Origin: Clostridiales bacterium
GTDB lineage: Bacteria > Bacillota > Sulfobacillia > UBA995
Direction: 5' to 3'
DNA length: 14,932 bases
NCBI GenBank assembly: GCA_003517845.1
Contig: DOZU01000217.1
Coordinates: forward strand, 1 to 14,932
Shown piece by piece: positions 6,784 to 14,204 of this stretch. The stretch's first letter is position 1, and every line of letters starts with the position of its first letter. The notes below the pieces were generated by a model. The model saw nothing but the letters and a program-made list of their open reading frames with translations. It searched no databases and had not been told where the DNA came from. Both the position numbers and the translations under genes were made by a program.

Positions 6784-7518
6784 TCAGAAGTTGCCCAGCT
6801 TCTCCAGCAGGCGCTGGGTCAGTTCATCGTGGGTCCGGGTGACCCGCTGGGCAGCCTCGTAGCTCCGCAACGCGGTCATCATCGTCGTGACTTCTCCCAC
6901 CAGGTCGCCGCCGGAAAACTCTAGTGCCCCCTGCTGCACCCGCAGATCTTCTCCCGCCGGTTCCGCGGTGGCGGGTCGGGGGTACACGGCGCCGGGGAGG
7001 GCCGGCGCGAGCCCGACCTCGGCCGCCTCCAGCCGCAACTGCGCGACCTGCGCGCCCCCCACGTAGACTTGTCCCGTCAGAGTGACGGCCAACTCGCCCC
7101 CGGACGCGCGGATCGGCCCGTCCGTGCCCAGGACCCGGCGGGCGCCCGCCCCGATCAGGTAACCTTCGTTGTCGAGACTGAACGAACCGTTACGGGTCAA
7201 CACTTCGCCCTCCTCGCCCGCCAGGACGAAGAACCCCTCGCCTTGCAGGGCCAGGTCGGCTGGTTTCCCGGTGCTGCGGATCACGCCTTCCCGCGGTCGG
7301 AGGGCGGCCGTGGACCAGACCAGCCCGGGCGACTGCCCCACCAGTAGTCCGCGCGGGCCCCCCGGGTCGCCGCGGCGAAGGGAACTCCAGGTCGCGTGCA
7401 GGATCGCGGTCTCGGCGGCGAATCCGGGCGTCTCCAGGTTGTGCAGGGTGCGTCCGGCGGTGGCCGCCCGGGTCTGCTCCACGAGCAGCCCGGCTGCTGA
7501 AAGGAACACGCCCCTCAT
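6784..7518 (-). CDS. flgF: Flagellar rod/hook-basal body protein of the FlgF/FlgG family (FlgF-like)
   Basis: The 244-residue protein has the family mid-domain (LALQGEGFFVLAGEEGEVLTRNGSFSLD, in part) with the L-x-x-x-G-x-G-F-F pattern and the F-x-x-D/N-x-x-G-Y-L-x block. Its C-terminal helix (QGALEFSGGDLVGEVTTMMTA, then RSYEAAQR) matches FlgF/FlgG. The N-terminal rod motif is degraded: HNLETPGF replaces NNLANxxTPGF. Proximal rod proteins are exported by the gate and assemble in the periplasm or cell wall. FlgF is chosen because it is the first of the tandem pair. The ATG follows a very strong GGAGGTGA and lies in an ATGA overlap with the stop of the unknown gene upstream. Confidence 0.83.
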   Translation of the reverse strand: MRGVFLSAAGLLVEQTRAATAGRTLHNLETPGFAAETAILHATWSSLRRGDPGGPRGLLVGQSPGLVWSTAALRPREGVIRSTGKPADLALQGEGFFVLAGEEGEVLTRNGSFSLDNEGYLIGAGARRVLGTDGPIRASGGELAVTLTGQVYVGGAQVAQLRLEAAEVGLAPALPGAVYPRPATAEPAGEDLRVQQGALEFSGGDLVGEVTTMMTALRSYEAAQRVTRTHDELTQRLLEKLGNF

Positions 7519-7796
7519 TGTCCGTCACCTCCGGAGCCGATGGTCACGTCCAGCACCCCACCCTTATCGGGACGAGTGGGTCTGCGGGTACCGGGAGACG
7601 GCCGCGGCGTGGCCGAATCGCGCCCTCGCTTGCGGTCAGGCGTGCGGCCGCCGCTCCGATTGGGAACAGCTGCGGCCGGGCGGGCAGCGGGGGAGGCGTT
7701 GTCCACCGGCGCCGGCACCTGCACCGCGGACACCGGTTCTGCGGAAGCCTGGCGCCCGGTGAGGATCACCGGCCAGTTGATGGGGCGGTTCGCCAA
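7515..7796 (-). CDS. Unrecognised small protein between fliA and flgF
   Basis: I do not recognise this protein. The frame can begin with GTG at 7805, but that codon overlaps the AGGAGG (7810-7805) itself. A TTG at 7796-7794 has the ideal eight-base spacing, giving 93 residues starting MANRPINWPVILTG. The N-terminus is hydrophobic-polar, the middle (about 25-75) is Pro/Ala/Arg-rich and looks disordered, and the C-terminus (GGVLDVTIGSGGDGQ) is a short beta-like patch. There is no signal peptide or membrane segment. It starts five bases after the fliA stop codon and overlaps flgF by ATGA, so it is almost certainly translated with the flagellar genes. Bacillus has swrB after sigD, but no similarity is visible. 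Its role is unknown. Confidence 0.7.
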   Translation of the reverse strand: MANRPINWPVILTGRQASAEPVSAVQVPAPVDNASPAARPAAAVPNRSGGRTPDRKRGRDSATPRPSPGTRRPTRPDKGGVLDVTIGSGGDGQ

Positions 7797-7801
7797 CTCA
7801 C

Positions 7802-8578
7802 TCACCTCCTGTCCTCAAACTTCCGTTTCAGTCGCAATATCGCTTGCGTATGCAGTTGGCTGACCCGAGAGGGCGATATGCCCATGACCTGGGCGATCTC
7901 CTTGGGACGGAGTTCCTCATAGTAAAACAAGGTCACCAGCAAGCGCTCCCTCTCCGGCAGGTCGGCTATCGCTGCCGCGAGACCCTCGGCGAGATCGGCC
8001 GTGACCGCGCTGGCCTCGGGGTCGGGCGCCCCGGGATCGGCGATGAGGTCGGCGAGAGAGAGCCCGCCATCCCCGGACTCGCCGCCCCCGGCGATGGCCT
8101 CCTGCAGCGACACCACCGCCGCCCCCTGGAGTTCGGCCAGGGTGGACCTCAGCTCAACGGCGCTGATCCCGAGTTCGGCGGCAACTTCCCCTTCCTGGGC
8201 CGGCCGGCCCGTCCGGGACTCCACCCGGGCATAGGCCTGGTCTAGCTCCCTGGCCCGGCGGCGCAGGGAACGCGGTGCCCAGTCGAGACTGCGCAGGCCG
8301 TCCAGGACCGCGCCGCGGATGCGAGTGATCGCGTAGGTCTCGAACTTCACGCCCCGCTGCGGGTCGAAGCGGTCCACCGCTTCCATCAGACCGAACACGC
8401 CCCATCCCTGCAAATCTTCGACCGGTACGCTGGCCGGCAGGCAGCAGGCAAGGCGGCTGGTCACTTGTTTGACCAGGGGGAGATGGTCCAGGATGATCTG
8501 TTCCCTCTCCCGGGAGCGGATGGCCTGATACGACTCGCGACCGGCAGCGGCGGTGCGCTCGGTGATCATGTCTTCCAT
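7802..8578 (-). CDS. fliA: Flagellar RNA polymerase sigma factor sigma-28 (FliA/SigD)
   Basis: The 258-residue protein has the sigma-70-family architecture of the FliA/SigD/WhiG group. Region 2 spans about 25-105 (LVKQVTSRLA, VEDLQGWGVFGLMEAVDRFD, then FETYAITRIRGAVLDGLR and SLDWAPRSLRRRAR, hallmarks of sigma-28). Region 3 follows at about 106-160. Region 4 is at about 200-255 (LPERERLLVTLFYYEELRPK, EIAQVMGISPSRVSQ, a helix-turn-helix). It directs transcription of late flagellar genes; one exact target promoter lies in this window before flgM. The start at 8578 has GGGAGG only three bases upstream. An ATG at 8569 in an ATGA overlap with the PilZ gene stop is an equally good start. The usual flhF/flhG neighbours are missing upstream. 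Confidence 0.96.
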   Translation of the reverse strand: MEDMITERTAAAGRESYQAIRSREREQIILDHLPLVKQVTSRLACCLPASVPVEDLQGWGVFGLMEAVDRFDPQRGVKFETYAITRIRGAVLDGLRSLDWAPRSLRRRARELDQAYARVESRTGRPAQEGEVAAELGISAVELRSTLAELQGAAVVSLQEAIAGGGESGDGGLSLADLIADPGAPDPEASAVTADLAEGLAAAIADLPERERLLVTLFYYEELRPKEIAQVMGISPSRVSQLHTQAILRLKRKFEDRR

Positions 8579-9282
8579 TCTCCTCCCGCCAGCATGCCTT
8601 GGCGCTTCTGCCGATCTTGCTCGTCCAGGATCCGCCGGATGATCGCGGCGCGATCCGCCTCGGATATGGCGGTGATCTTCAGGGCATAACAGGCGGGCAT
8701 GTTTCCTCCCGCCGGTCGCATCGCTCGGATGACCCGGGCATTGCAGACGATATCGTGGTCGTGTTCAAGCTGCAGCGTAAGATGCAATTCCTGACCGGGT
8801 GCGAGCGCCGAGGGTGTCGCGAGCGAGAGGCCGTCGCGCGCCAGGTCGACGGTGTACCCTGTCCCTTCGGGTACGGGCAGCGTCCGGTCCGCGCCGGCCC
8901 CGCGGAAGGCCACCGGCAGGCTTACGGCCACCCGCGCGCCCTGCCGCAGTCGGGTCCGCGTGTACCGTTCGGGATAGCTGATGACGAGATGCCCCCATCC
9001 CGGCCCTGCCATGCGCACCACCGTGGCCGACCAGAGGAGCGCATGGTCGGTTTGGTCCACGCTGCAGTCTACGGGCGTCCCAATCGCTATAGCCTGGGGC
9101 GCGCCGCTCCTGAGCAACTCCACTTCCAATCCATCCGTCCTGATCCTCCGGAGCATCGCCTGACAGCGGATCACGCCATCCCCCGGCCCGCTGATCGCCA
9201 TCCGAATGTAGCTGCCCGGCGCCAGTCCGGGTCGGCCCTCCAGCATCTCCGTTCCCTCTCTCGGCGGCACCATGTTCACCAC
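8566..9282 (-). CDS. YcgR/MotI-like PilZ-domain protein (possible c-di-GMP flagellar brake)
   Basis: The 238-residue protein has an N-terminal YcgR-N-like beta domain (about 12-105, ending HLVISYPERYTRTR) followed by a PilZ domain (about 107-225). Such proteins (YcgR, MotI, FlgZ) bind c-di-GMP and slow the flagellar motor. The first binding motif RxxxR is present as RQGAR (113-117). The second motif, normally D/NxSxxG, reads DLARDG (146-151), with Ala148 in place of Ser. This may weaken or alter binding. It lies between flhA and fliA and overlaps both, so it is likely co-expressed with them. Starts are GTG at 9282 or 9279, or ATG at 9273; a GTGA overlap with the flhA stop favours 9279. Placement in a flagellar operon supports a motility role, which is inference. 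Confidence 0.85.
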   Translation of the reverse strand: MVNMVPPREGTEMLEGRPGLAPGSYIRMAISGPGDGVIRCQAMLRRIRTDGLEVELLRSGAPQAIAIGTPVDCSVDQTDHALLWSATVVRMAGPGWGHLVISYPERYTRTRLRQGARVAVSLPVAFRGAGADRTLPVPEGTGYTVDLARDGLSLATPSALAPGQELHLTLQLEHDHDIVCNARVIRAMRPAGGNMPACYALKITAISEADRAAIIRRILDEQDRQKRQGMLAGGEWKT

Positions 9283-11318
9283 CCCACCATGCCCACGGCA
9301 TCGACCCGGGCTTGCGAATCCAATTCATCGTAGGCCAGGACCACCGTGCCCGGGATGGTGGCTTCCGCCACGCGCCGTATGGCCGCCCGTACCGGCCCGG
9401 AGCACAGCAGCAGGGGCGGCCGCCCTTCGACGTCGATCCGACTCAACTGCTCCCGCAATGAATGCTGAAAGGCCCTGAGGGTCTGAGGGTCCAGGCGCAC
9501 CACCGGCCCTTCCTCGCCGGGGACGGTGTTCTCCAGGATCCTGCGCTCGGCTTCCGGATCGACGGTGACGGCGCGCCGGCCTCCTCCTAGATCGAACTGG
9601 ACGCGTAACTGGCGCCTCAGGCGGCGGCGCACGAAACCGGTGAGTACCTCCGGATCACGGCTGGAGGTGGATGCGTCGGCCAACGCCTCGAACACGCCGA
9701 CGGGATCGCGCAGGGGCACGCCCTCGCGCAGGAGGTTCTGAATCACCCGTAGCACCTCGCCGAGGGATAGCCGGTGGGGCAGCAAATCGTCGACCAGCGC
9801 CGGATATCGCGCCCGCATCAGCTCGACCAGTCCTTGAAGCTCCTGGCGGCCGAAGAGATCGGGAGCGTGGCGGCGGACCAACTCCGAGAGATGGGTGGCG
9901 ATCACGGCCGACGGCTCCACGACCGTGTACCCCAGGGTCTCAGCGCGGCCGGCCGCCTCGCGGGGCACCCACCAGGCCGGCAACCCGAAAGCGGGATCCT
10001 GAGTGCGTATGGCGTCTTCCGGCGGCTCAAGTTCATCCGGCCCGATAGCCAGGCTGCGACCGGCGGGAAGCTCGCCCTTGCCGGCCGGCACTGACCGGAG
10101 CCGGATCGTGTATTGCTGCGGTTTCAGATTCAGGTTGTCCCGGATGCGCACCGGGGGGACGCTGATCCCGAGATCCAGCGCCGTCTGGCGCCGGACCTGG
10201 GCCACGCGATTGAGGAGGTCTCCACCCTGGGTCTGGTCCGCGAGCACGAGCAACCCGTAACCCAGTTCCACCTCCAGCGGGTCGAGATCGATCAATCCCA
10301 GCAAATCCTCGGGGACGGCGGGGAGGGCGGAAGCATGCTTCGCTCCCGCTTCCTGTTGCCGGATACGGCGCTGCATGGCGACCATCAGCGCCAGGGTGCC
10401 CGCGCTGAGGGCCAGGAAGGGGATGGTAGGCAGACCGGGGACCAGGCCCAGGAGCCCAACCGCGGCCCCGGTCAGACCCAGGACCCGCGGGTTGCGGGCA
10501 AGCTGCTGCGAAAGGTCCTGGCCCAGTTCGCTGTCGCCCGCCGCGCGGGTTACGACGAAGCCCATCGCCGTCGAGACGAGCAAGGCGGGGATCTGGGTGG
10601 CCAGGCCGTTGCCCACCGTCAGCAGGGCGTAGGTCGCGAGCGCCTCGTCGAAGGTGAAGCCCAGCTGGATGATGCCGGTGATGAAGCCGCCGATGAGGTT
10701 GACGGCGACGATGAACAGTGCCGCCATCGCATCGCCCTTGATGTACTTCGCTGCGCCATCCATGGCGCCGTAGAAATCCGCCTCTTGCTCGATGGCCGCC
10801 CGCCGCCCGCGCGCCTCGTCCTCTCCTACCAGCCCGGCGTTGAGGTCGGCGTCGATAGCCAGTTGCTTGCCGGGCATGGCATCGAGGGTGAAACGGGCCG
10901 CCACCTCGGCAACGCGTTCCGCGCCGCGGGTGATGACCAGGAACTGGATCACCACGATGATGATGAAGATCAAGAAGCCGACCACCGCGTTGCCGCCCAC
11001 CACGAAACGGCCGAAGCTGTCGATGACCTGACCGGCAGAGGCATTCAGGAGGATCAGGCGCGTGGCCGAGACGTTGAGGGCGAGGCGAAACAAGGTGGTT
11101 ATCAGCAGGAGCGACGGGAACGAAGAGAACTGGACCGGTTCCCGCGTGTACAGGGAGGTGAACAGGATCACCAACGACAGGGAGAGGTTGAAAGAGAGGA
11201 GCAGATCGAGGAGGAGGGGCGGGAGCGGCAGGACGATGGCGAGGACGATCGCGCCCACGCCCGCTGCCAGCGCCGCATTCGTTCCCTGGGCCGTCTTCGG
11301 TGAGTTCACGGCTTCCAC
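9276..11318 (-). CDS. flhA: Flagellar export apparatus protein FlhA
   Basis: The 680-residue protein is the FHIPEP-family export gate component, standard length. The N-terminal membrane half (about 1-315) contains repeated hydrophobic helices. The FHIPEP loop lies at about 131-203, with RFTLDAMPGKQLAIDADLNAG and FYGAMDGAAKYIKGDA, near-invariant in FlhA. The C-terminal cytosolic half (about 340-680) has the ring domain that receives FlgN-bound substrates; LGYTVVEPSAVIATHLSE is a typical segment. The frame opens at GTG 11318, but a GTG at 11309 makes a GTGA overlap with the flhB stop and may be the real start, giving 677 residues. It overlaps flhB on one side and meets the PilZ gene on the other. 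flhF, which usually follows flhA, is absent. Confidence 0.97.
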   Translation of the reverse strand: MEAVNSPKTAQGTNAALAAGVGAIVLAIVLPLPPLLLDLLLSFNLSLSLVILFTSLYTREPVQFSSFPSLLLITTLFRLALNVSATRLILLNASAGQVIDSFGRFVVGGNAVVGFLIFIIIVVIQFLVITRGAERVAEVAARFTLDAMPGKQLAIDADLNAGLVGEDEARGRRAAIEQEADFYGAMDGAAKYIKGDAMAALFIVAVNLIGGFITGIIQLGFTFDEALATYALLTVGNGLATQIPALLVSTAMGFVVTRAAGDSELGQDLSQQLARNPRVLGLTGAAVGLLGLVPGLPTIPFLALSAGTLALMVAMQRRIRQQEAGAKHASALPAVPEDLLGLIDLDPLEVELGYGLLVLADQTQGGDLLNRVAQVRRQTALDLGISVPPVRIRDNLNLKPQQYTIRLRSVPAGKGELPAGRSLAIGPDELEPPEDAIRTQDPAFGLPAWWVPREAAGRAETLGYTVVEPSAVIATHLSELVRRHAPDLFGRQELQGLVELMRARYPALVDDLLPHRLSLGEVLRVIQNLLREGVPLRDPVGVFEALADASTSSRDPEVLTGFVRRRLRRQLRVQFDLGGGRRAVTVDPEAERRILENTVPGEEGPVVRLDPQTLRAFQHSLREQLSRIDVEGRPPLLLCSGPVRAAIRRVAEATIPGTVVLAYDELDSQARVDAVGMVGW

Positions 11319-12364
11319 CCTTTCAACTGGTACACATAGGCCATGACCGCGGCCACCGCCTGGTACAGCCGACCCGGCACCGGAGCACCCACCGGCACGC
11401 CGTGATAAAGAGCCCGAGCCAACCCGCGGTTGTGGATTACCGGTATATCCATCTGTCGCGCCAATCCGGCGATGAACAGCGCCAGTTGGCCGCGACCCTT
11501 GGCGGCGACCATCGGGGCCGGGTCAACCCCCGCCGTGTAACGCAGGGCGACCGCGAAGTGGTCGGGGTTGGTGATGACCGCCTGCGCTCCGGCCACCGCA
11601 TTCCGCAGCCGCTGCCCACGGAGGCTGCGGGCGACCTGCAGGCGCCTCGCCCTGACCTGGGGAGACCCCTCGCTCTCCTTGAGTTCCTGCAGCACCTCGC
11701 GCCGGGTCATGCGCAGTCCCTTCTCATGCTCGGCTCGCTGGAACACGTAGTCGACGGCCGCTAGCACGGCCAGTACCATGAGCATTCGCCAGAGGAGGAT
11801 CGTGGCCCATCCGGCCACCGTGCTGGCGGCCTGGACGGGGCTGATGACCGCCAGGTTGCCGAGTTGGGGGAGGCGGGGGCCGACGGCGGCCCATCCGGCC
11901 CAGGTGGCCCCCCCGACCTTGATCAGGTTTTTGGCCAGTTCAATGACGGCGCGGCGGGAGAACATGCGCCCCAGGCCGGTTGCGGGGTTGAGCCGCTTGA
12001 GATCCGGCGCGAGCAGCGAAGGGGTCGTGAGTCCGCCCGTTTGCGCGATGCCGGAACCGACCGCGGCCAGCACCGCGGCGGCCAGCAGGGGCAGCAGGAT
12101 GCCGGCCAGTGCCTGTCCGGACATGCGGGCCAGCAGTCCCAATTCCAGTTCATCGGCCGGCGGTTCATGCCATACTGACCAGGCAAGATGAGCTAGCCGG
12201 CCGCCCATGCCCGGCAAGGTCAACCGGAGCACGGCCACGCCGATCGCCAGCACGGCCAGGCCCATGACTTCCTGGCTGCGCAGGACGTGCCCGCGCCGCC
12301 GGGCGTCTTCCCGACGACGGGGTGTCGGGGCCTCGCGTCGCTCCTGGCTGTCATCGCCGTTCAC
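11306..12364 (-). CDS. flhB: Flagellar export apparatus protein FlhB (substrate-specificity switch)
   Basis: The 352-residue protein is the usual length. The N-terminus has the family's basic E-x-P-T-P-R-R...A-R-x-x-G-x-V-x-x-S pattern (about 11-30). Four membrane segments follow to about 205, then a cytosolic tail. The tail contains the autocleavage site, here NPDH (266-269, codons at 11569-11558) in place of the usual NPTH. Asn and Pro, which carry out the peptide-bond cyclisation, are kept. FlhB switches export from rod/hook proteins to filament proteins when the hook is finished. Start is GTG at 12364 with AGGGAGGT eight bases upstream, 25 bp after the fliR stop. The tail keeps FAVALRY and IPVIHNRGLARALY, which are standard. 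Confidence 0.96.
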   Translation of the reverse strand: MNGDDSQERREAPTPRRREDARRRGHVLRSQEVMGLAVLAIGVAVLRLTLPGMGGRLAHLAWSVWHEPPADELELGLLARMSGQALAGILLPLLAAAVLAAVGSGIAQTGGLTTPSLLAPDLKRLNPATGLGRMFSRRAVIELAKNLIKVGGATWAGWAAVGPRLPQLGNLAVISPVQAASTVAGWATILLWRMLMVLAVLAAVDYVFQRAEHEKGLRMTRREVLQELKESEGSPQVRARRLQVARSLRGQRLRNAVAGAQAVITNPDHFAVALRYTAGVDPAPMVAAKGRGQLALFIAGLARQMDIPVIHNRGLARALYHGVPVGAPVPGRLYQAVAAVMAYVYQLKGWKP

Positions 12365-12389
12365 CGGCCAACCTCCCTGAAGTTCGGGC

Positions 12390-13169
12390 TCATGGCAGGG
12401 CCGCGGGGGTCGAGGTCATCAGTTCCACCAGCGAAGCCGTCAAAGCCGTGAACATCGCTCGCAGGGCCAGACCCACGGCCGGCAACGAACCGATGACGAC
12501 CATGATGCCCAGGGCCGATTTCAAGGGGAGTCCTTCGAAGAAGGGATTGAGTTGCGGCAATGCCCGGCTGACCATGCCCAGCAGAATATCGGTCAGGAAG
12601 ATGGCGGCCAGCACCGGCGCCGCCAGTTGCACCCCCAGGGCGAAGGCGCCGGCCGCCTGGCTCATCATGGCGGTCAGGGTGGGTTCGCCGAGCAAGGCGC
12701 CGCCGGGCGGGAGCAGCCTCAGGCTCGCCCACGCGGCGCTCAGGAACGCCCGATCTCCGCCCACGGCCAGGAACACGGCCACGGCCACGTAGTAGTACAT
12801 GCGGCCAAACAAGGGAGTGGGGGCTTGATCGCCCATATCGGCCATTCCGCCCAGGCCGAATCCGAGCTGGAAATCGATGATTGCTCCCCCCATTTGGGCC
12901 GCCCAGAAAGCCAGACCCAGGCCCAGACTGAGCAGGGCGCCCACCGTCAGTTCTCCGGGGAGCCCGGACAGGAGGCGGTCCCACCCGCCTCCGGCGCGAA
13001 GGGCCGGCTCAGCTATCACGAACAGGATGGAAAGCCCTCCGGCGCAGAAGACCCGCACCATTCCGGGCAGGAAGGGCGCCCCGAAATAGGGGCTGAGCGC
13101 GAACACCGTGCCGATCCTGGTCATCACCAGGATCACGGCGGCTATGGCGCCCAGGAGTTCCTCGGTCAT
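12390..13169 (-). CDS. fliR: Flagellar export gate membrane protein FliR
   Basis: The 259-residue protein begins MTEELLGAIA at the ATG 13169-13167. The frame is open further upstream to 13448, but that part is a shadow of fliQ. The start A is shared with the fliQ TGA (TGATG overlap) and GGGAG lies upstream, so coupling with fliQ is likely. Several hydrophobic helices are present; ALSPYFGAPFLPGMVRV and GAIIDFQLGFGLGGMADMGD are conserved FliR segments, the latter being the part that contacts FliP and FliQ. A LNPFFEGLPLKSALG-type loop near the C-terminus is also typical. FliR closes the FliP5-FliQ4-FliR1 export gate. Confidence 0.95.
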   Translation of the reverse strand: MTEELLGAIAAVILVMTRIGTVFALSPYFGAPFLPGMVRVFCAGGLSILFVIAEPALRAGGGWDRLLSGLPGELTVGALLSLGLGLAFWAAQMGGAIIDFQLGFGLGGMADMGDQAPTPLFGRMYYYVAVAVFLAVGGDRAFLSAAWASLRLLPPGGALLGEPTLTAMMSQAAGAFALGVQLAAPVLAAIFLTDILLGMVSRALPQLNPFFEGLPLKSALGIMVVIGSLPAVGLALRAMFTALTASLVELMTSTPAALP

Positions 13170-13435
13170 CAGAAACTCACTCCCGGCAAGGTCAGGAACA
13201 GGTTGCGGCAGAACTCCACCAGCGTCCGGAGCATCCAGGGACCGAACAGGGCGAGGGTTATCCCCACCGCAAGGAGTTTGGGCACGAAGGTGAGGGTTTG
13301 TTCCTGGATCTGGGTGGCCGCCTGCACGAGGCTGACCGCCAGGCCGACCAGCAGGCTGGCTGCCAGGGCCGGGCCGGCGATCAGCAGCACCGTGCGCAGG
13401 GTCTCTTGAGTCACCCGCAACAGCATGGCGTCCAA
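13169..13435 (-). CDS. fliQ: Flagellar export gate membrane protein FliQ
   Basis: The 88-residue protein has two membrane helices and the highly conserved LVGLAVSLVQAATQIQEQTL and FVPKLLAV segments, followed by FGPWML. This length equals that of other FliQ proteins. The start is TTG at 13435-13433; an ATG three codons in is possible, but comparison with known FliQ N-termini favours the TTG. The ribosome binding site AGGAGGT at 13453-13447 (rc) overlaps the fliP stop and is 11 bases before the TTG, a slightly long spacing. The stop codon overlaps the fliR start. Confidence 0.96.
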   Translation of the reverse strand: MDAMLLRVTQETLRTVLLIAGPALAASLLVGLAVSLVQAATQIQEQTLTFVPKLLAVGITLALFGPWMLRTLVEFCRNLFLTLPGVSF

Positions 13436-13451
13436 GCTCGCAACGCACCTC

Positions 13452-14204
13452 CTACCGGAAGCTCTCCACCAACGATTTGATCACCAGATGCCAGCCGTCC
13501 ACTACGACGAACAAGAGCAATTTGAAGGGCAGGGATACCATCATCGGGGGGATCATGAACATGCCCATGGCCATGAGCGTGCTGGCGACGGCGATGTCGA
13601 GCACCAGGAAGGGTAAGAACAAGAGGAAGCCGATCTGAAAGGCCGTCTTCAACTCGCTGATGGCGAAGGCCGGCGCGAGCACATGGAACGGTATCGCCTC
13701 GGGACCATCCACCGGACCCACCCCGGCCATGCCCATGAACAGGGCCAGGTCGGCTTCGCGGGTCTGGCGCAGCATGAAGTCGTGCAACGGCGCGGACGCC
13801 CGCGGCCACAATTCCGCCTGGCTGAGCGTCCCCTCGAGGAAGGGGGCGAGGGCCTGTTCATGCACATCCTGGAAGACCGGAGCCATGGTGAAGAAAGTCA
13901 AGAAGAGCGCCAGGGCGATCAGCACCTGGTTGGGGGGCACCCCGGGCGTGCCGATCGCGCTGCGGAGGAAGCTCAAAACCACCACGACCCGCGTGAACGA
14001 AGTGGTGAGGATGAGGATGGCGGGGATGACGCTCAAGACGGTCAGCAGCACGAGCACCTGCACCGCGGGCGATACCGCGTCCAGGCCAGCCCGGCCCATG
14101 GCCGCCTCGAGGTCCCCCAGCCACGGAAGGCCTTCCGCAGCCAGACCTCCGGCGGCGGCCAGGATGCCAGAGCGACGCCCTCCCGCCGGGCCTTCAATCC
14201 TCAC
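13452..14204 (-). CDS. fliP: Flagellar export gate membrane protein FliP
   Basis: The 250-residue protein has all the FliP blocks: ILTTSFTRVVVVLSFLRSAIG, PPNQVLIALALFLTFFTMAP, AFAISELKTAFQIGF and a C-terminal LPFKLLLFVVVDGWHLVIKS. The N-terminal segment (1-45) is Gly/Ala-rich and not a clear signal peptide, unlike proteobacterial FliP; this resembles Bacillus FliP, though a little longer. FliP forms the pentameric core of the export gate. Start is GTG at 14204-14202, with GAGGAG about ten bases upstream, inside the last codons of fliO (11-bp overlap). Confidence 0.97.
   Translation of the reverse strand: MRIEGPAGGRRSGILAAAGGLAAEGLPWLGDLEAAMGRAGLDAVSPAVQVLVLLTVLSVIPAILILTTSFTRVVVVLSFLRSAIGTPGVPPNQVLIALALFLTFFTMAPVFQDVHEQALAPFLEGTLSQAELWPRASAPLHDFMLRQTREADLALFMGMAGVGPVDGPEAIPFHVLAPAFAISELKTAFQIGFLLFLPFLVLDIAVASTLMAMGMFMIPPMMVSLPFKLLLFVVVDGWHLVIKSLVESFR

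Noticed and set aside
8031..8065. A GCCGAT-like -10 sequence inside fliA on the minus strand
   Set aside because: No TAAA element lies 14-16 bases upstream, so it does not qualify as a sigma-28 promoter.
10113..11303. A 396-codon plus-strand open frame opposite flhA
   Set aside because: The translation is an extreme low-complexity Glu/Gln/Arg/His string, the usual product of reading a membrane-protein gene backwards. flhA is certain.
12552..13409. A 285-codon plus-strand open frame opposite fliR and fliQ
   Set aside because: It is antisense to conserved flagellar genes, is Gln/His/Gly-rich, and has no recognisable motif.
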